This document shows positions 31,418 through 40,287 of a stretch of DNA of 64,000 nt, one piece after another; position 1 is the first letter of the stretch, and every line of letters starts with the position of its first letter. A model generated the notes under the pieces. That model saw only the letters and a list, made by a program, of their open reading frames with translations. It ran no database searches and was not told where the DNA came from. The position numbers were made by a program, and so were the translations under genes. This DNA is from Paracoccaceae bacterium (lineage in GTDB: Bacteria > Pseudomonadota > Alphaproteobacteria > Rhodobacterales > Rhodobacteraceae): NCBI GenBank assembly GCA_006226775.1, contig SBGD01000073.1:41715-105714 (forward strand). The letters run 5' to 3'.

Positions 31418-33094
31418 ATGTCTCTCATTCAACCGACTGCGGCCCCCGAGACCGCCCGCTACCGGCGCCCGGCCTCCGAGGTCATGCGCCTTGCCCGGAT
31501 GGGCAGCGGCCACCCGACCCGCCTGTCCTTTCTGCGCGTGCTGCTGCGGCGGCTGGCAGGCGAGGATTGGCAGATGGACCGCCCGGTCTGGAGCGTCGAC
31601 GCCAGGGGCGTGGGCCACGCGGTCTACCGCGTCACGGGCGCCGAGCGGACCTACAGCCTTGTCGCCTTTGCCCATGACCTGCCGCCCGAAATGCGCTCGG
31701 ACCGGGTGATCGCCACCGCCTGGGACGCCACCTTTACCCTGTTCGACGGCGACCCGACGCCGGAGGATATCGCCCGTCTGGCCGACAACGTCCCCTTGCA
31801 GGAGGCCGGTCGGATCAGTGTCAAGGAATTGACGCTGGCGCGCGCCAACCGCTCGGTCCGGCTCTTTGCCCATGTCATCGACGCGCTGGCGGCGGGCCAT
31901 CAGCCCGAGGCGGAAGAGATCGCCGCCGTGGGCTACCTGATGCGGACCACCGCGGTCTACGGCTCGGGCAAATTCGGTGCGGCCGACCGCGACGACATTG
32001 CCGCGCGCCCGGAACTGGCCGCGCCCTTCCAGGTCGAGATGCTGACCGTCTGGCTGATCCGCGCCTTCACCGTCGATCTGGCCGAGCACATGGCCGCCGT
32101 CAAGGGCGGCGCACGGGCCGTCAGGCTCGACCCCGAGATCCGCCGCTCCCTCGGGGTCGGCAATTCCACCGGGCTGGGCATGGCGCCGTTCATCGTGCGC
32201 CACCCGGTCCTGCTCAACAACTGGATGACCGCCCGCGAAGAGGCGCTGGCGCGCGTGCGCGCCCAGCAAAGCGCCAGCCAAGCCGCCGTATCGCACCTGC
32301 AAGAGGTCGTGGTGGCCGCCATTGACAACGCAAAGGCCTGGCGCTCCGAGCACCCGGTCCAGGTGCCCAAGCTGCGCGATCTGCGCGGCGATCTCGACCT
32401 GCTGAAACAGACCTTTGCGACTTGGGATTTCCGCCAGCCGCACCCCTGGGATGAGCTCTGGACCTGGGGCGAAAGCGCGCTGACCCTCGAAGGACAGGAG
32501 GCGCTCTTGTCGCTGATGCTCGAGCCGCATGGCGCGCTGGTGGACGATCTCGCCGACCGGATGTGCGCCGATGAGGCCGCGTCGTTCCGTCTTTCGGGCG
32601 CAATGACCGTCGGCGAGCTGCGCGGCATCCTCGAGACCGATTATGCCTGGGCGCTGGCCATCGATTTCACCACGCCGGAGAACACCGCCCGCTTCTGGTA
32701 CGTCTCCGAGGAAAAGCTCGAACCCCGCCTGGGCGACCGCGCCACCGAGGACGGCGCGACGCTGGAACAGCCCCTGTGCATCGCGCGCCTCGCCAGCGAG
32801 CTTTACGCCACGGTGCGGGAAATGGACGATGCCACGCCGGTGGCCTCGCTGCTGCTGGCCCACCCCGAACACCGCTATGCGGTGCGCCGCGCCCAGATCA
32901 CCCGGGCCCATCCCTTCGCGGAGGTGCAGGACAACCTGATCGCCGACGACATGCTGCCCATCGACCTGTTGCGCTGCAAGCTGGCGTTTTTCGGCGCAAG
33001 CCAGTTCGACCCGAGGTCGGATCGCTGGGTGCGCATCAACCTATTCCAGGGCGCGCCCTATCCCGACGACATCAAGGCGGAGACATCCCGATGA
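31418..33094 (+). CDS. Conserved protein of unknown function (558 aa)
   Basis: ATG 31418 after an aggag-type RBS; MSLIQPTAAPETARYRRPASEVMRLARMGSGHPTRLSFLRVLLRRLAGEDW... . Overlaps the next ORF by 4 bp. I do not recognise a family. Confidence 0.85.
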   Translation: MSLIQPTAAPETARYRRPASEVMRLARMGSGHPTRLSFLRVLLRRLAGEDWQMDRPVWSVDARGVGHAVYRVTGAERTYSLVAFAHDLPPEMRSDRVIATAWDATFTLFDGDPTPEDIARLADNVPLQEAGRISVKELTLARANRSVRLFAHVIDALAAGHQPEAEEIAAVGYLMRTTAVYGSGKFGAADRDDIAARPELAAPFQVEMLTVWLIRAFTVDLAEHMAAVKGGARAVRLDPEIRRSLGVGNSTGLGMAPFIVRHPVLLNNWMTAREEALARVRAQQSASQAAVSHLQEVVVAAIDNAKAWRSEHPVQVPKLRDLRGDLDLLKQTFATWDFRQPHPWDELWTWGESALTLEGQEALLSLMLEPHGALVDDLADRMCADEAASFRLSGAMTVGELRGILETDYAWALAIDFTTPENTARFWYVSEEKLEPRLGDRATEDGATLEQPLCIARLASELYATVREMDDATPVASLLLAHPEHRYAVRRAQITRAHPFAEVQDNLIADDMLPIDLLRCKLAFFGASQFDPRSDRWVRINLFQGAPYPDDIKAETSR

Positions 33095-33816
33095 CACCCG
33101 TACCCCATGACCAGACGCGCGGCGATTCCACCCCGTTCTTCCGGGACGCCAAGCCCGCGCCGCTGTCGCGCAACGAGGTCGCCTCGCTTTGCATGAAGGC
33201 CGCGCGCGGCGCCGGCATGAGCTGGGGCATGGCCGAAGAGGCCGGGTTCGCCGCCGCCTGGCTGGCCGCCCATGGCATCGACGGCCCCGCGCATCTTGCC
33301 GCGCATCTCGAGCAGGCCCAGGGCCGCGCCTGGGCCGAGCTTTGCCCCAGGGTCACCCCCGGCGACTGGCGTGCCGCGGGCGGCGGAACGCTCTGCCCCA
33401 TCGTGCTGGGCGCCACGCTCTGCGATCACGCCGCGTTGGCGCAGGGGCCGCTGGCGGGCTGTTCGATCACGCTGGGCATGGTGGACCATCCGATCCTCCT
33501 TTTGCCGTTCCTGGCCGAGATTGCGCGCCTTAACAAGGTGCTGGTCACGGTGACCTCTGCGCAGGTCACGGCCTGCATCGATGCCAGCGACACCTGGATG
33601 CAGACCGCAACCGAGATGCTCTCGGGCCAAGCGGCGGACCTGACGCTGACCGCCCGCGAAGGCGCGCTGAAAAACCCGCCCGCGCAGACCGCGCGCCACA
33701 CCAAGACCAGCGCGGATACCATCGCCGCGCTCAACGCCTTTGCCATGCGCACCACCGTCCCGGCCTCGGAGCAATCCCGCGCCGGTGCCGGATCGACGCT
33801 TGGCGACAACGACTGA
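33091..33816 (+). CDS. DUF3726-like protein of unknown function
   Basis: 241 aa; LSRNEVASLCMKAARGAGMSWGMAEEAGFAAAWLAAHGIDG resembles DUF3726 from memory. ATGA overlap with the upstream gene. Confidence 0.75.
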   Translation: MTPVPHDQTRGDSTPFFRDAKPAPLSRNEVASLCMKAARGAGMSWGMAEEAGFAAAWLAAHGIDGPAHLAAHLEQAQGRAWAELCPRVTPGDWRAAGGGTLCPIVLGATLCDHAALAQGPLAGCSITLGMVDHPILLLPFLAEIARLNKVLVTVTSAQVTACIDASDTWMQTATEMLSGQAADLTLTAREGALKNPPAQTARHTKTSADTIAALNAFAMRTTVPASEQSRAGAGSTLGDND

Positions 33817-33832
33817 ACAGAAAGGACCCCCC

Positions 33833-34192
33833 ATGACACTTGAACGCCTCTCCCCCGGCCCGCGCATGAGCCAGGCCGTCTGCATCGGCAATATTGCCTT
33901 CCTCGCCGGACAGGTGCCCGACGATCTGGGCGCCGATATCACCGAACAGACCCGGCAGGTCCTGAGCAAGATGGACAAGGTGGTCGAAGAGCTTGGCGCG
34001 ACCAAGGCCGACATCGCCTCGGTTCAGGTCTGGCTCGCCGACATGTCTGATTTCCAGGGCATGAACGCGGTCTGGGACGAATGGGTCGACCGGGTCGCCC
34101 CGCCGGCCCGCGCAACCGGCGGAGTCGCCCTGGCCCGTCCCGGAATGCGGGTCGAGATGATCGCCGTCGTGGCGCTTGGCGCAACCGGCTGA
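33833..34192 (+). CDS. RidA family (YjgF/YER057c/UK114) protein
   Basis: 119 aa; AVCIGNIAFLAGQVPDD..DITEQTRQVLSKMDKVVEELGATKADIASVQVWLADMSDF. Confidence 0.93.
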   Translation: MTLERLSPGPRMSQAVCIGNIAFLAGQVPDDLGADITEQTRQVLSKMDKVVEELGATKADIASVQVWLADMSDFQGMNAVWDEWVDRVAPPARATGGVALARPGMRVEMIAVVALGATG

Positions 34193-34301
34193 GCCTGGTC
34201 TCAAGGGTGGGGCGCGGCACCGGGTCGCCCTGCGCGCCTTGCCCGCGCCTCACCCATAACCGCAATCGAAACCGCGTCGATCCGTCCCCCGGATCGACGG
34301 A

Positions 34302-35315
34302 TCAGACGCCGTAATAGTCGCGATACCAGGCCACGAAGCGGCCCACGCCCTCGCGCAGGTCGGTTTTCGGCGCATAGCCGGTGAGCGACTGCAAGAGCGT
34401 GGCATCGGCCCAGGTCGCGGGCACGTCGCCGGGCTGCATCGGCAGGAAATTCTTCTCGGCCACGCGCCCGGTGGCGCCTTCGATGGCCTCGATGAAATCC
34501 ATCAGCGGCACCGGCTCGGAATTGCCGATGTTCACCACCCGCCAAGGCGCCACGGCGGACAGGCTGTCGCCCGGGGCGATCCCTGCCGGGTCCGCGGGCC
34601 GCTGCGGCACCGCGTCGATCAGCAGGCGGATGCCCTCGACCAGGTCGTCGATATAGGTGAAGTCGCGGCGCATGTCGCCGTGGTTGTAGACGTCGATCGC
34701 CTCGCCGTTCAGGATCGCGCGGGTGAACTTGAAATGCGCCATGTCGGGCCGCCCCCAGGGCCCGTAAACGGTGAAGAAGCGGAACATGGTGACCGGCATG
34801 TCGTAGAGATGGGCGTAGGAATGCGCCATCGCCTCGGTCGCCTTCTTGGTCGCGGCGTAGAACGACATCTGGCTGTCGGCCTTGTGGGTCTCGGCATAGG
34901 GCATCTCGGTATTGGCGCCGAAGACCGAGGAGGTCGAGGCGATCAGCAGATGTCGGCACGGCGTGGCGCGCACCGCTTCGAGAAGGTTGAAGGTGCCGAT
35001 CAGGTTGGCATCGACGTAGGCCCGCGGATTGTCGATGGAATAGCGCACCCCGGCCTGGGCGGCGAGGTGGACGATGATGTCGGGCTGCGCCTCGGCCACC
35101 AGGTCCTGCAACACGCCCTCGGATTCGAGCAGCGCATTGACCGCCCGGAAGCCCGGCGATTGCAGCAGCATCGCCTGGCGGCGTTCCTTCAGGGCGACGT
35201 CGTAGTAGTCGGTCATCCCGTCGAAACCCACGACCTCGTAGCCGTCCTGCAACAGCCGCTGGCAGAGGTGGTAGCCGATGAACCCGGCCGAGCCGGTGAC
35301 AAGCGCGCGGGGAAT
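34302..35315 (-). CDS. NAD-dependent epimerase (UDP-glucuronate 4-epimerase-like), probable ATT start
   Basis: Frame upstream of the track ORF (35252) encodes IPRALVTGSAGFIGYHLCQRLLQDGYEVVGFDGMTDYYD, the Rossmann GxxGxxG. The only plausible start is ATT at 35315-35313, 7 nt after GGAGGG. Confidence 0.85.
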   Translation of the reverse strand: MPRALVTGSAGFIGYHLCQRLLQDGYEVVGFDGMTDYYDVALKERRQAMLLQSPGFRAVNALLESEGVLQDLVAEAQPDIIVHLAAQAGVRYSIDNPRAYVDANLIGTFNLLEAVRATPCRHLLIASTSSVFGANTEMPYAETHKADSQMSFYAATKKATEAMAHSYAHLYDMPVTMFRFFTVYGPWGRPDMAHFKFTRAILNGEAIDVYNHGDMRRDFTYIDDLVEGIRLLIDAVPQRPADPAGIAPGDSLSAVAPWRVVNIGNSEPVPLMDFIEAIEGATGRVAEKNFLPMQPGDVPATWADATLLQSLTGYAPKTDLREGVGRFVAWYRDYYGV

Positions 35316-35318
35316 GGC

Positions 35319-36650
35319 TCAGCCCTCCATGATCCGGGCTTCGCGGCCGCGCCCGATGGAGATGTAATCGCTGAACCCGGCCTTCCTGGCCACATCCGCC
35401 GAGTAGATGTTGCGCAGGTCGGCCATCTTCGGCACCGCCATATCGCCCGAGATCCGCTCGAGATCCAGCGCGCGGAACGCGTTCCATTCGGTCAGGATCA
35501 CCAGCAGGTCGGCGCCCGCCGCGGCCTCGTAGGCATCGGCGTACCAGCTCACCCCGGGCAGCAGCGCCTCGCCCTCGCGGCGGCCCTCCGGATCGCTGAC
35601 CCGCACCTTGGCGCCGCCCCCCACGAGGGCGGGCACGATGGTCAGCGAGGGCGCGTCACGCATGTCGTCGGTATTGGGCTTGAAGGTCACGCCGAGCACC
35701 GCAATGGTCTTGCCATTGAAGCTGCCGTCGCAAAGGTCGCGCAGCTTTTCGACCATGCGGCGCTTGACCTCCTCGTTGATCTGGATGACCGCCTCGGTGA
35801 TCTGCATCGGGCTGGCATGCTCCTGGCCGATCCGCGCCAGGGCCTTGGTATCCTTGGGAAAGCATGAGCCGCCATAGCCGGGCCCGGCGTGCAGGAACTT
35901 GTTGCCGATGCGCCCGTCCATGCCCATGCCGCGCGACACCTGCTTGACGTCGGCGCCGACCTTTTCGCAGAGCGCCGCGACCTCGTTGATGAAGGTGATC
36001 TTGGTGGCGAGAAAGGCATTGGCGGCGTATTTGATCATCTCCGCCGATTCCAGGTCGGTGGTGATGATCGGGAAATCGCGCAGGTAGAGCGGACGGTAAA
36101 TCTCTTCCATGACCTTCGCCGCGCGCTCGGTCTGGACGCCCACCACCACCCGGTCGGGCTTCATGAAATCGTCGATCGCGGCGCCTTCGCGCAGGAATTC
36201 CGGGTTCGAGGCGACATCGAAGTCGAGATCGGGATTGGCCTCGCGCATCACCTCGGCCACCTTGCGATTGGTGCCCACCGGCACGGTCGACTTGGTGACC
36301 ACGACAAGATAGCCCTTGGCGGTCTGCGCAATCTCGCGCGCGGCGGCCATCACGTAGGTCAGGTCAGCATGGCCATCGCCGCGCCGGGTCGGCGTGCCGA
36401 CGGCGATGAAGACCGCCTCGGCCCCCTCCAGCGCCTCGGCCAGATCCAGCGTGAAGGACAGCCGCCCCGCCTCGACATTGCGCGCCATCAGATGGTCGAG
36501 CCCGGGTTCGTAGATCGGAACCTCGCCCATTTTGAGCCGCTCGATCTTGCGCGGGTCCTTGTCGACGCAGATCACGTCATGGCCGAAATCCGAAAAACAG
36601 ACCCCCGAGACAAGTCCGACATAGCCGGTGCCGAGCATTGCAATCTTCAT
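35319..36650 (-). CDS. UDP-glucose/GDP-mannose dehydrogenase family protein
   Basis: MKIAMLGTGYVGLVSGVCFSDFGHDVICVDKDPRKIERL..., GPGYGGSCFPKDTKAL catalytic motif. Confidence 0.95.
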   Translation of the reverse strand: MKIAMLGTGYVGLVSGVCFSDFGHDVICVDKDPRKIERLKMGEVPIYEPGLDHLMARNVEAGRLSFTLDLAEALEGAEAVFIAVGTPTRRGDGHADLTYVMAAAREIAQTAKGYLVVVTKSTVPVGTNRKVAEVMREANPDLDFDVASNPEFLREGAAIDDFMKPDRVVVGVQTERAAKVMEEIYRPLYLRDFPIITTDLESAEMIKYAANAFLATKITFINEVAALCEKVGADVKQVSRGMGMDGRIGNKFLHAGPGYGGSCFPKDTKALARIGQEHASPMQITEAVIQINEEVKRRMVEKLRDLCDGSFNGKTIAVLGVTFKPNTDDMRDAPSLTIVPALVGGGAKVRVSDPEGRREGEALLPGVSWYADAYEAAAGADLLVILTEWNAFRALDLERISGDMAVPKMADLRNIYSADVARKAGFSDYISIGRGREARIMEG

Positions 36651-36719
36651 GAAAGTCTCCCGCAAATATCGCGCATGTTCTGCGGCAGCACCGGCCCTGA
36701 TGCAAGGGAAAAGCCGGGG

Positions 36720-37172
36720 CTACATCCGCACGATGTCATCCAGCAGCGCCAGAAGCTGGCGCACCTTGTCCTCGCCCAGCGCCTCGCGCACCTGGGCGGC
36801 GATGGCGCGCGCCTCCTCGGCATTGTCGACGAGGATCTGGCGGCCCTTGGCAGTGATCGTCACCACCTGCCTGCGACGGTCGGCGGGATTGGTCTGCCGC
36901 GTCACCAGCCCCTTTTCCGACAGGTTCTGCACGATCCTGGTCTGGCTGGGCATCAACAGGCTCGACCGCTCGGCCAACTGGGTCGCATCCTGGGCACCGT
37001 ATTCCTCCAGCACCCGCAGGATGCGCCATTGCTGCTCGGTCAATCCGCTGGCCTGCAGCATCTCGCGGATCGGCAACATCAGCTTTTCGCGGGCGCGAAT
37101 CATCGCGATCGGCAAGGATGCCGCCGTGGGCGGCAGGTCGACGGGCGGCAGATCGGCGGGTTTGTCGGTCAT
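36720..37172 (-). CDS. MarR family transcriptional regulator, HpaR-like
   Basis: 150 aa, REMLQASGLTEQQWRILRVLEEYGAQDATQLAERSSLLMPSQTRIVQNLSEKGLVTRQTNPADRRRQVVTIT. Divergent from the homoprotocatechuate genes. Confidence 0.92.
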   Translation of the reverse strand: MTDKPADLPPVDLPPTAASLPIAMIRAREKLMLPIREMLQASGLTEQQWRILRVLEEYGAQDATQLAERSSLLMPSQTRIVQNLSEKGLVTRQTNPADRRRQVVTITAKGRQILVDNAEEARAIAAQVREALGEDKVRQLLALLDDIVRM

Positions 37173-37216
37173 GTCCCCGGTGTATCCGCTGGGTTAACCC
37201 CCTGCCAGCAAATTGA

Positions 37217-37252
37217 TTGACAGGCGGGCCGTATTTACTTAACATCGCAAAT
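37217..37252 (+). promoter_or_regulatory. Candidate sigma-70 promoter with overlapping MarR-type dyad
   Basis: -35 TTGACA (37217-37222), 17-bp spacer, -10 TAACAT (37240-37245). Imperfect dyad ATTTaC-N8-GcAAAT (37233-37252) overlaps the -10. Confidence 0.5.
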
Positions 37253-37270
37253 AAATTGGAAGGAAAACCC

Positions 37271-37657
37271 GTGCCGCATGTCATCGTCGAATATTCCGGC
37301 AACCTGGAAGAGGCGCTGGATTTCCAGGGGTTTTGCGAGCACCTGCGCCAGGCAGCCGCCGGGATCGAGGCCTTCCCCACCCCCGGCATCCGCGTCCGCG
37401 CCACAAGGGTCGATCACTACGCCATCGCCGACGGCAACCCGGCGCATGGCTTCATCGACATCTCGATCCGCCTGCGCGGCGGTCGTCCCGACGCGGTGAA
37501 GAAAGACGCCACCCAGCGCATCTTTGACGCCGCCCAGGCCTTCATCGCGCCGGTGATGGCGCAGCGGCCCATCGCCCTCTCGCTGGAGATGCGCGACATC
37601 GACCCCGAGCTTTCGCCCAAGACCGGCACCATCCGCGACCACCTGGAGACATCCTGA
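37271..37657 (+). CDS. hpaF: 5-carboxymethyl-2-hydroxymuconate Delta-isomerase
   Basis: GTG start; MPHVIVEYSGNLEEALDFQGFCEHLRQAAAG...HGFIDISIRLRGGR. Confidence 0.9.
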   Translation: MPHVIVEYSGNLEEALDFQGFCEHLRQAAAGIEAFPTPGIRVRATRVDHYAIADGNPAHGFIDISIRLRGGRPDAVKKDATQRIFDAAQAFIAPVMAQRPIALSLEMRDIDPELSPKTGTIRDHLETS

Positions 37658-37658
37658 C

Positions 37659-39170
37659 ATGTCCGATCTCGACCGCAACCTCGCCAAGCTCGATGGCTAC
37701 CTCGCCCGCTTCCGCGACAGCGGCATCCTGAACCAGATCGGCGGCAAGGCCCTGCCCGCCGCCTCCGGCGCCAGGTTCGAGACCCGATCCCCGGTGGACG
37801 AAAGCCTGATCTGCACCGTCGCCAGGGGCGGCGCCGAAGACATCGACGCCGCCGCCCGCGCCGCCAAAGCCGCCTTTCCCGCCTGGCGCGACATGCCCGC
37901 CACCGAGCGCAGGACAATCCTGCACGCCATTGCCGACGGCATCACCGCCCGGGCCGAGGAAATCGCGCTCTGCGAATGCTGGGACACCGGCCAGGCGCTG
38001 CGCTTCATGTCCAAGGCCGCGCTCCGCGGCGCCGAGAACTTCCGCTTCTTCGCCGACCGCGCGCCCGCGGCCCGTGACGGCCAGAGCCTGCCCTCGCCCA
38101 CGCTGATGAACCTCACCACCCGGGTGCCGATCGGCCCGGTGGGCGTCATCACGCCCTGGAACACGCCCTTCATGCTCTCGACCTGGAAAATCGCCCCGGC
38201 GCTGGCGGCCGGCTGCACCGTGGTCCACAAACCGGCGGAATTCTCGCCGCTCACCGCCCGCATCCTGATGGAGATCGCCGAAGAGGCCGGCCTGCCCCCC
38301 GGCGTCTGGAACCTGGTCAACGGCATGGGTGAGGACGCAGGCCGCGCCCTGACCGAGCACCCCGCGATCCGCGCCATCGCCTTCGTCGGCGAATCGAAAA
38401 CCGGCTCGATGATCATGAAACAGGGCGCCGACACGCTCAAACGCGTGCATTTCGAGCTGGGCGGCAAGAACCCCGTGGTGGTCTTCGACGATGCCGACCT
38501 CGACCGCGCGCTCGATGCGGCGATCTTCATGATCTTCTCGCTCAACGGCGAACGCTGCACCTCGTCCTCGCGCCTGCTGGTGCAGGACACCATCGCCGAC
38601 GACTTCGAGGCAAGGCTCATCCGGCGCATCAACACCCTCCGCGTCGGCCACCCGCTCGATCCGGCCACCGAGATCGGCCCGCTGATCCACAAGACCCATT
38701 TCGACAAGGTCACCTCCTACTTCGACATCGCCAGGCAGGACGGCGCCACCATCGCCGCCGGCGGCGCGCGCCAGGGCAAGACCGGCTGGTTCGTCAAACC
38801 CACCCTCTTCACCGGCGCCACCCAGGACATGCGCATCGCGCAGGAGGAGATCTTCGGCCCCGTCCTCACCGCCCTGCGCTTCAAAACCGAAGACGAGGCG
38901 CTGGAGATCGCCAATGGCACCCAATACGGGCTGACCGGCTATGTCTGGACCAACGACCTCTCCCGCGCCCTGCGCTTCACCCACCAGATGGAAGCGGGCA
39001 TGATCTGGGTGAACTCGGAAAACGTCCGCCACCTGCCCACCCCCTTCGGCGGGGTCAAGGCCAGCGGCATCGGCCGCGACGGCGGCGACTGGTCCTTCGA
39101 CTTCTACATGGAACAGAAACACATCGGCCTCGCCCTGGGCCACCACCCGATCCCCCGTCTCGGCGCCTGA
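37659..39170 (+). CDS. hpaE: 5-carboxymethyl-2-hydroxymuconate semialdehyde dehydrogenase
   Basis: 503 aa ALDH (TPWNTPFMLSTWKIAPALAAGCTVVHKPAEFSPLTA, FELGGKNPVVVFDDADLD, NGERCTSSSRLLV) in an hpa-type cluster. Confidence 0.9.
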   Translation: MSDLDRNLAKLDGYLARFRDSGILNQIGGKALPAASGARFETRSPVDESLICTVARGGAEDIDAAARAAKAAFPAWRDMPATERRTILHAIADGITARAEEIALCECWDTGQALRFMSKAALRGAENFRFFADRAPAARDGQSLPSPTLMNLTTRVPIGPVGVITPWNTPFMLSTWKIAPALAAGCTVVHKPAEFSPLTARILMEIAEEAGLPPGVWNLVNGMGEDAGRALTEHPAIRAIAFVGESKTGSMIMKQGADTLKRVHFELGGKNPVVVFDDADLDRALDAAIFMIFSLNGERCTSSSRLLVQDTIADDFEARLIRRINTLRVGHPLDPATEIGPLIHKTHFDKVTSYFDIARQDGATIAAGGARQGKTGWFVKPTLFTGATQDMRIAQEEIFGPVLTALRFKTEDEALEIANGTQYGLTGYVWTNDLSRALRFTHQMEAGMIWVNSENVRHLPTPFGGVKASGIGRDGGDWSFDFYMEQKHIGLALGHHPIPRLGA

Positions 39171-39221
39171 TCTTCATCTTGCCGGGAAAACTCCGGGGAG
39201 CGCGAGGGGCAGAGCCCCTCG
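39171..39221 (-). repeat. Recurrent intergenic hairpin element (copy B, reverse orientation)
   Basis: Reverse strand reads cgaggggctctgcccctcgcgctccccggagttttcccggcaagatgaaga. Stem cgaggggc-aga-gcccctcg (39203-39221). Confidence 0.65.
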
Positions 39222-39273
39222 TACAAACCAAAAGAGCGCGCCGCAGGCGCACAATGTCACAGGAGCTCGGCCC

Positions 39274-40254
39274 ATGCCCGTACCCGCCCCGGTCCTCTAC
39301 CCGCCGTTCAACATCCTCCGCCTGAGCCACGTCGAATACCGCGTCACCGACCTCGCCGCCTCGCGCGCCTTCTATGTCGACACCCTGGGCCTGCAGGTCA
39401 CCGACGAGGATGACAGCACCATCTACCTGCGCGCCATGGAGGAACGCGGCCACCATTGCATCGCGCTGGTCAAGGCCGAGACCCCTTCGGTCGGCGTGCT
39501 CGGCTTCAAGCTCTACGACACCCCCGACCTCGACAAGGCCGCCGCCTGGTTCGAAACCGAGGGCCTGCCGGTGGACTGGGTCACCCGCCCCTACCAGGGC
39601 CGCACCCTGCGCACCCGCGATGCCTTCGGCATTCCGCTGGAATTCTACGTCCACATGGACCGGCTCGACCCGATCCATCAGCAGTACCGGCTCTACAAGG
39701 GCGTCAAGCCGCTCCGGATCGACCATTTCAACATGTTCTCGTCGGACGTCGACGCCTCGGTCGCCTTCTACAACCGGATCGGCTTTCGCGTCACCGAATA
39801 CACCGAGGACGCGGACAGCGGCAAATGCTGGGCCGCCTGGATGCACCGCAAGGGCGGCGTGCATGACGTGGCCTTCACCAATGGCACCGGGCCGCGGTTG
39901 CATCACACCGCCTTCTGGGTGCCCAATCCGCTCAATATCATCGACCTCTGCGACCTGATGGCCACCACCGGCTACGTGTCGAACATCGAGCGCGGGCCGG
40001 GCCGACACGGCATTTCCAACGCCTTCTTCCTCTATGTCCGCGACCCCGACGGCCACCGGATCGAGATCTACTGCTCGGACTACCAGACCGTAGATCCCGA
40101 CCTCGAGCCGATCAAGTGGGACCTCAAGGACCCCCAGCGCCAGACCCTCTGGGGGGCGCCCGCGCCGAAAAGCTGGTTCGAGCAAGGCAGCCTGTTCGAC
40201 GGCGCGGAATTGCGCGACAGTGCGCTCAAGGCGCAGCCGATCATCGCACCGTAA
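39274..40254 (+). CDS. hpaD: 3,4-dihydroxyphenylacetate 2,3-dioxygenase
   Basis: 326 aa two-domain vicinal-oxygen-chelate dioxygenase; RLSHVEYRVTDLAASRAFYVDTLGL, HHTAFWVPNPLNIIDLCDLMA, RDPDGHRIEIYCSDYQT. Confidence 0.92.
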   Translation: MPVPAPVLYPPFNILRLSHVEYRVTDLAASRAFYVDTLGLQVTDEDDSTIYLRAMEERGHHCIALVKAETPSVGVLGFKLYDTPDLDKAAAWFETEGLPVDWVTRPYQGRTLRTRDAFGIPLEFYVHMDRLDPIHQQYRLYKGVKPLRIDHFNMFSSDVDASVAFYNRIGFRVTEYTEDADSGKCWAAWMHRKGGVHDVAFTNGTGPRLHHTAFWVPNPLNIIDLCDLMATTGYVSNIERGPGRHGISNAFFLYVRDPDGHRIEIYCSDYQTVDPDLEPIKWDLKDPQRQTLWGAPAPKSWFEQGSLFDGAELRDSALKAQPIIAP

Positions 40255-40287
40255 CGCCTGTCGCCGCGCAACAGAACGGGGAACGTC

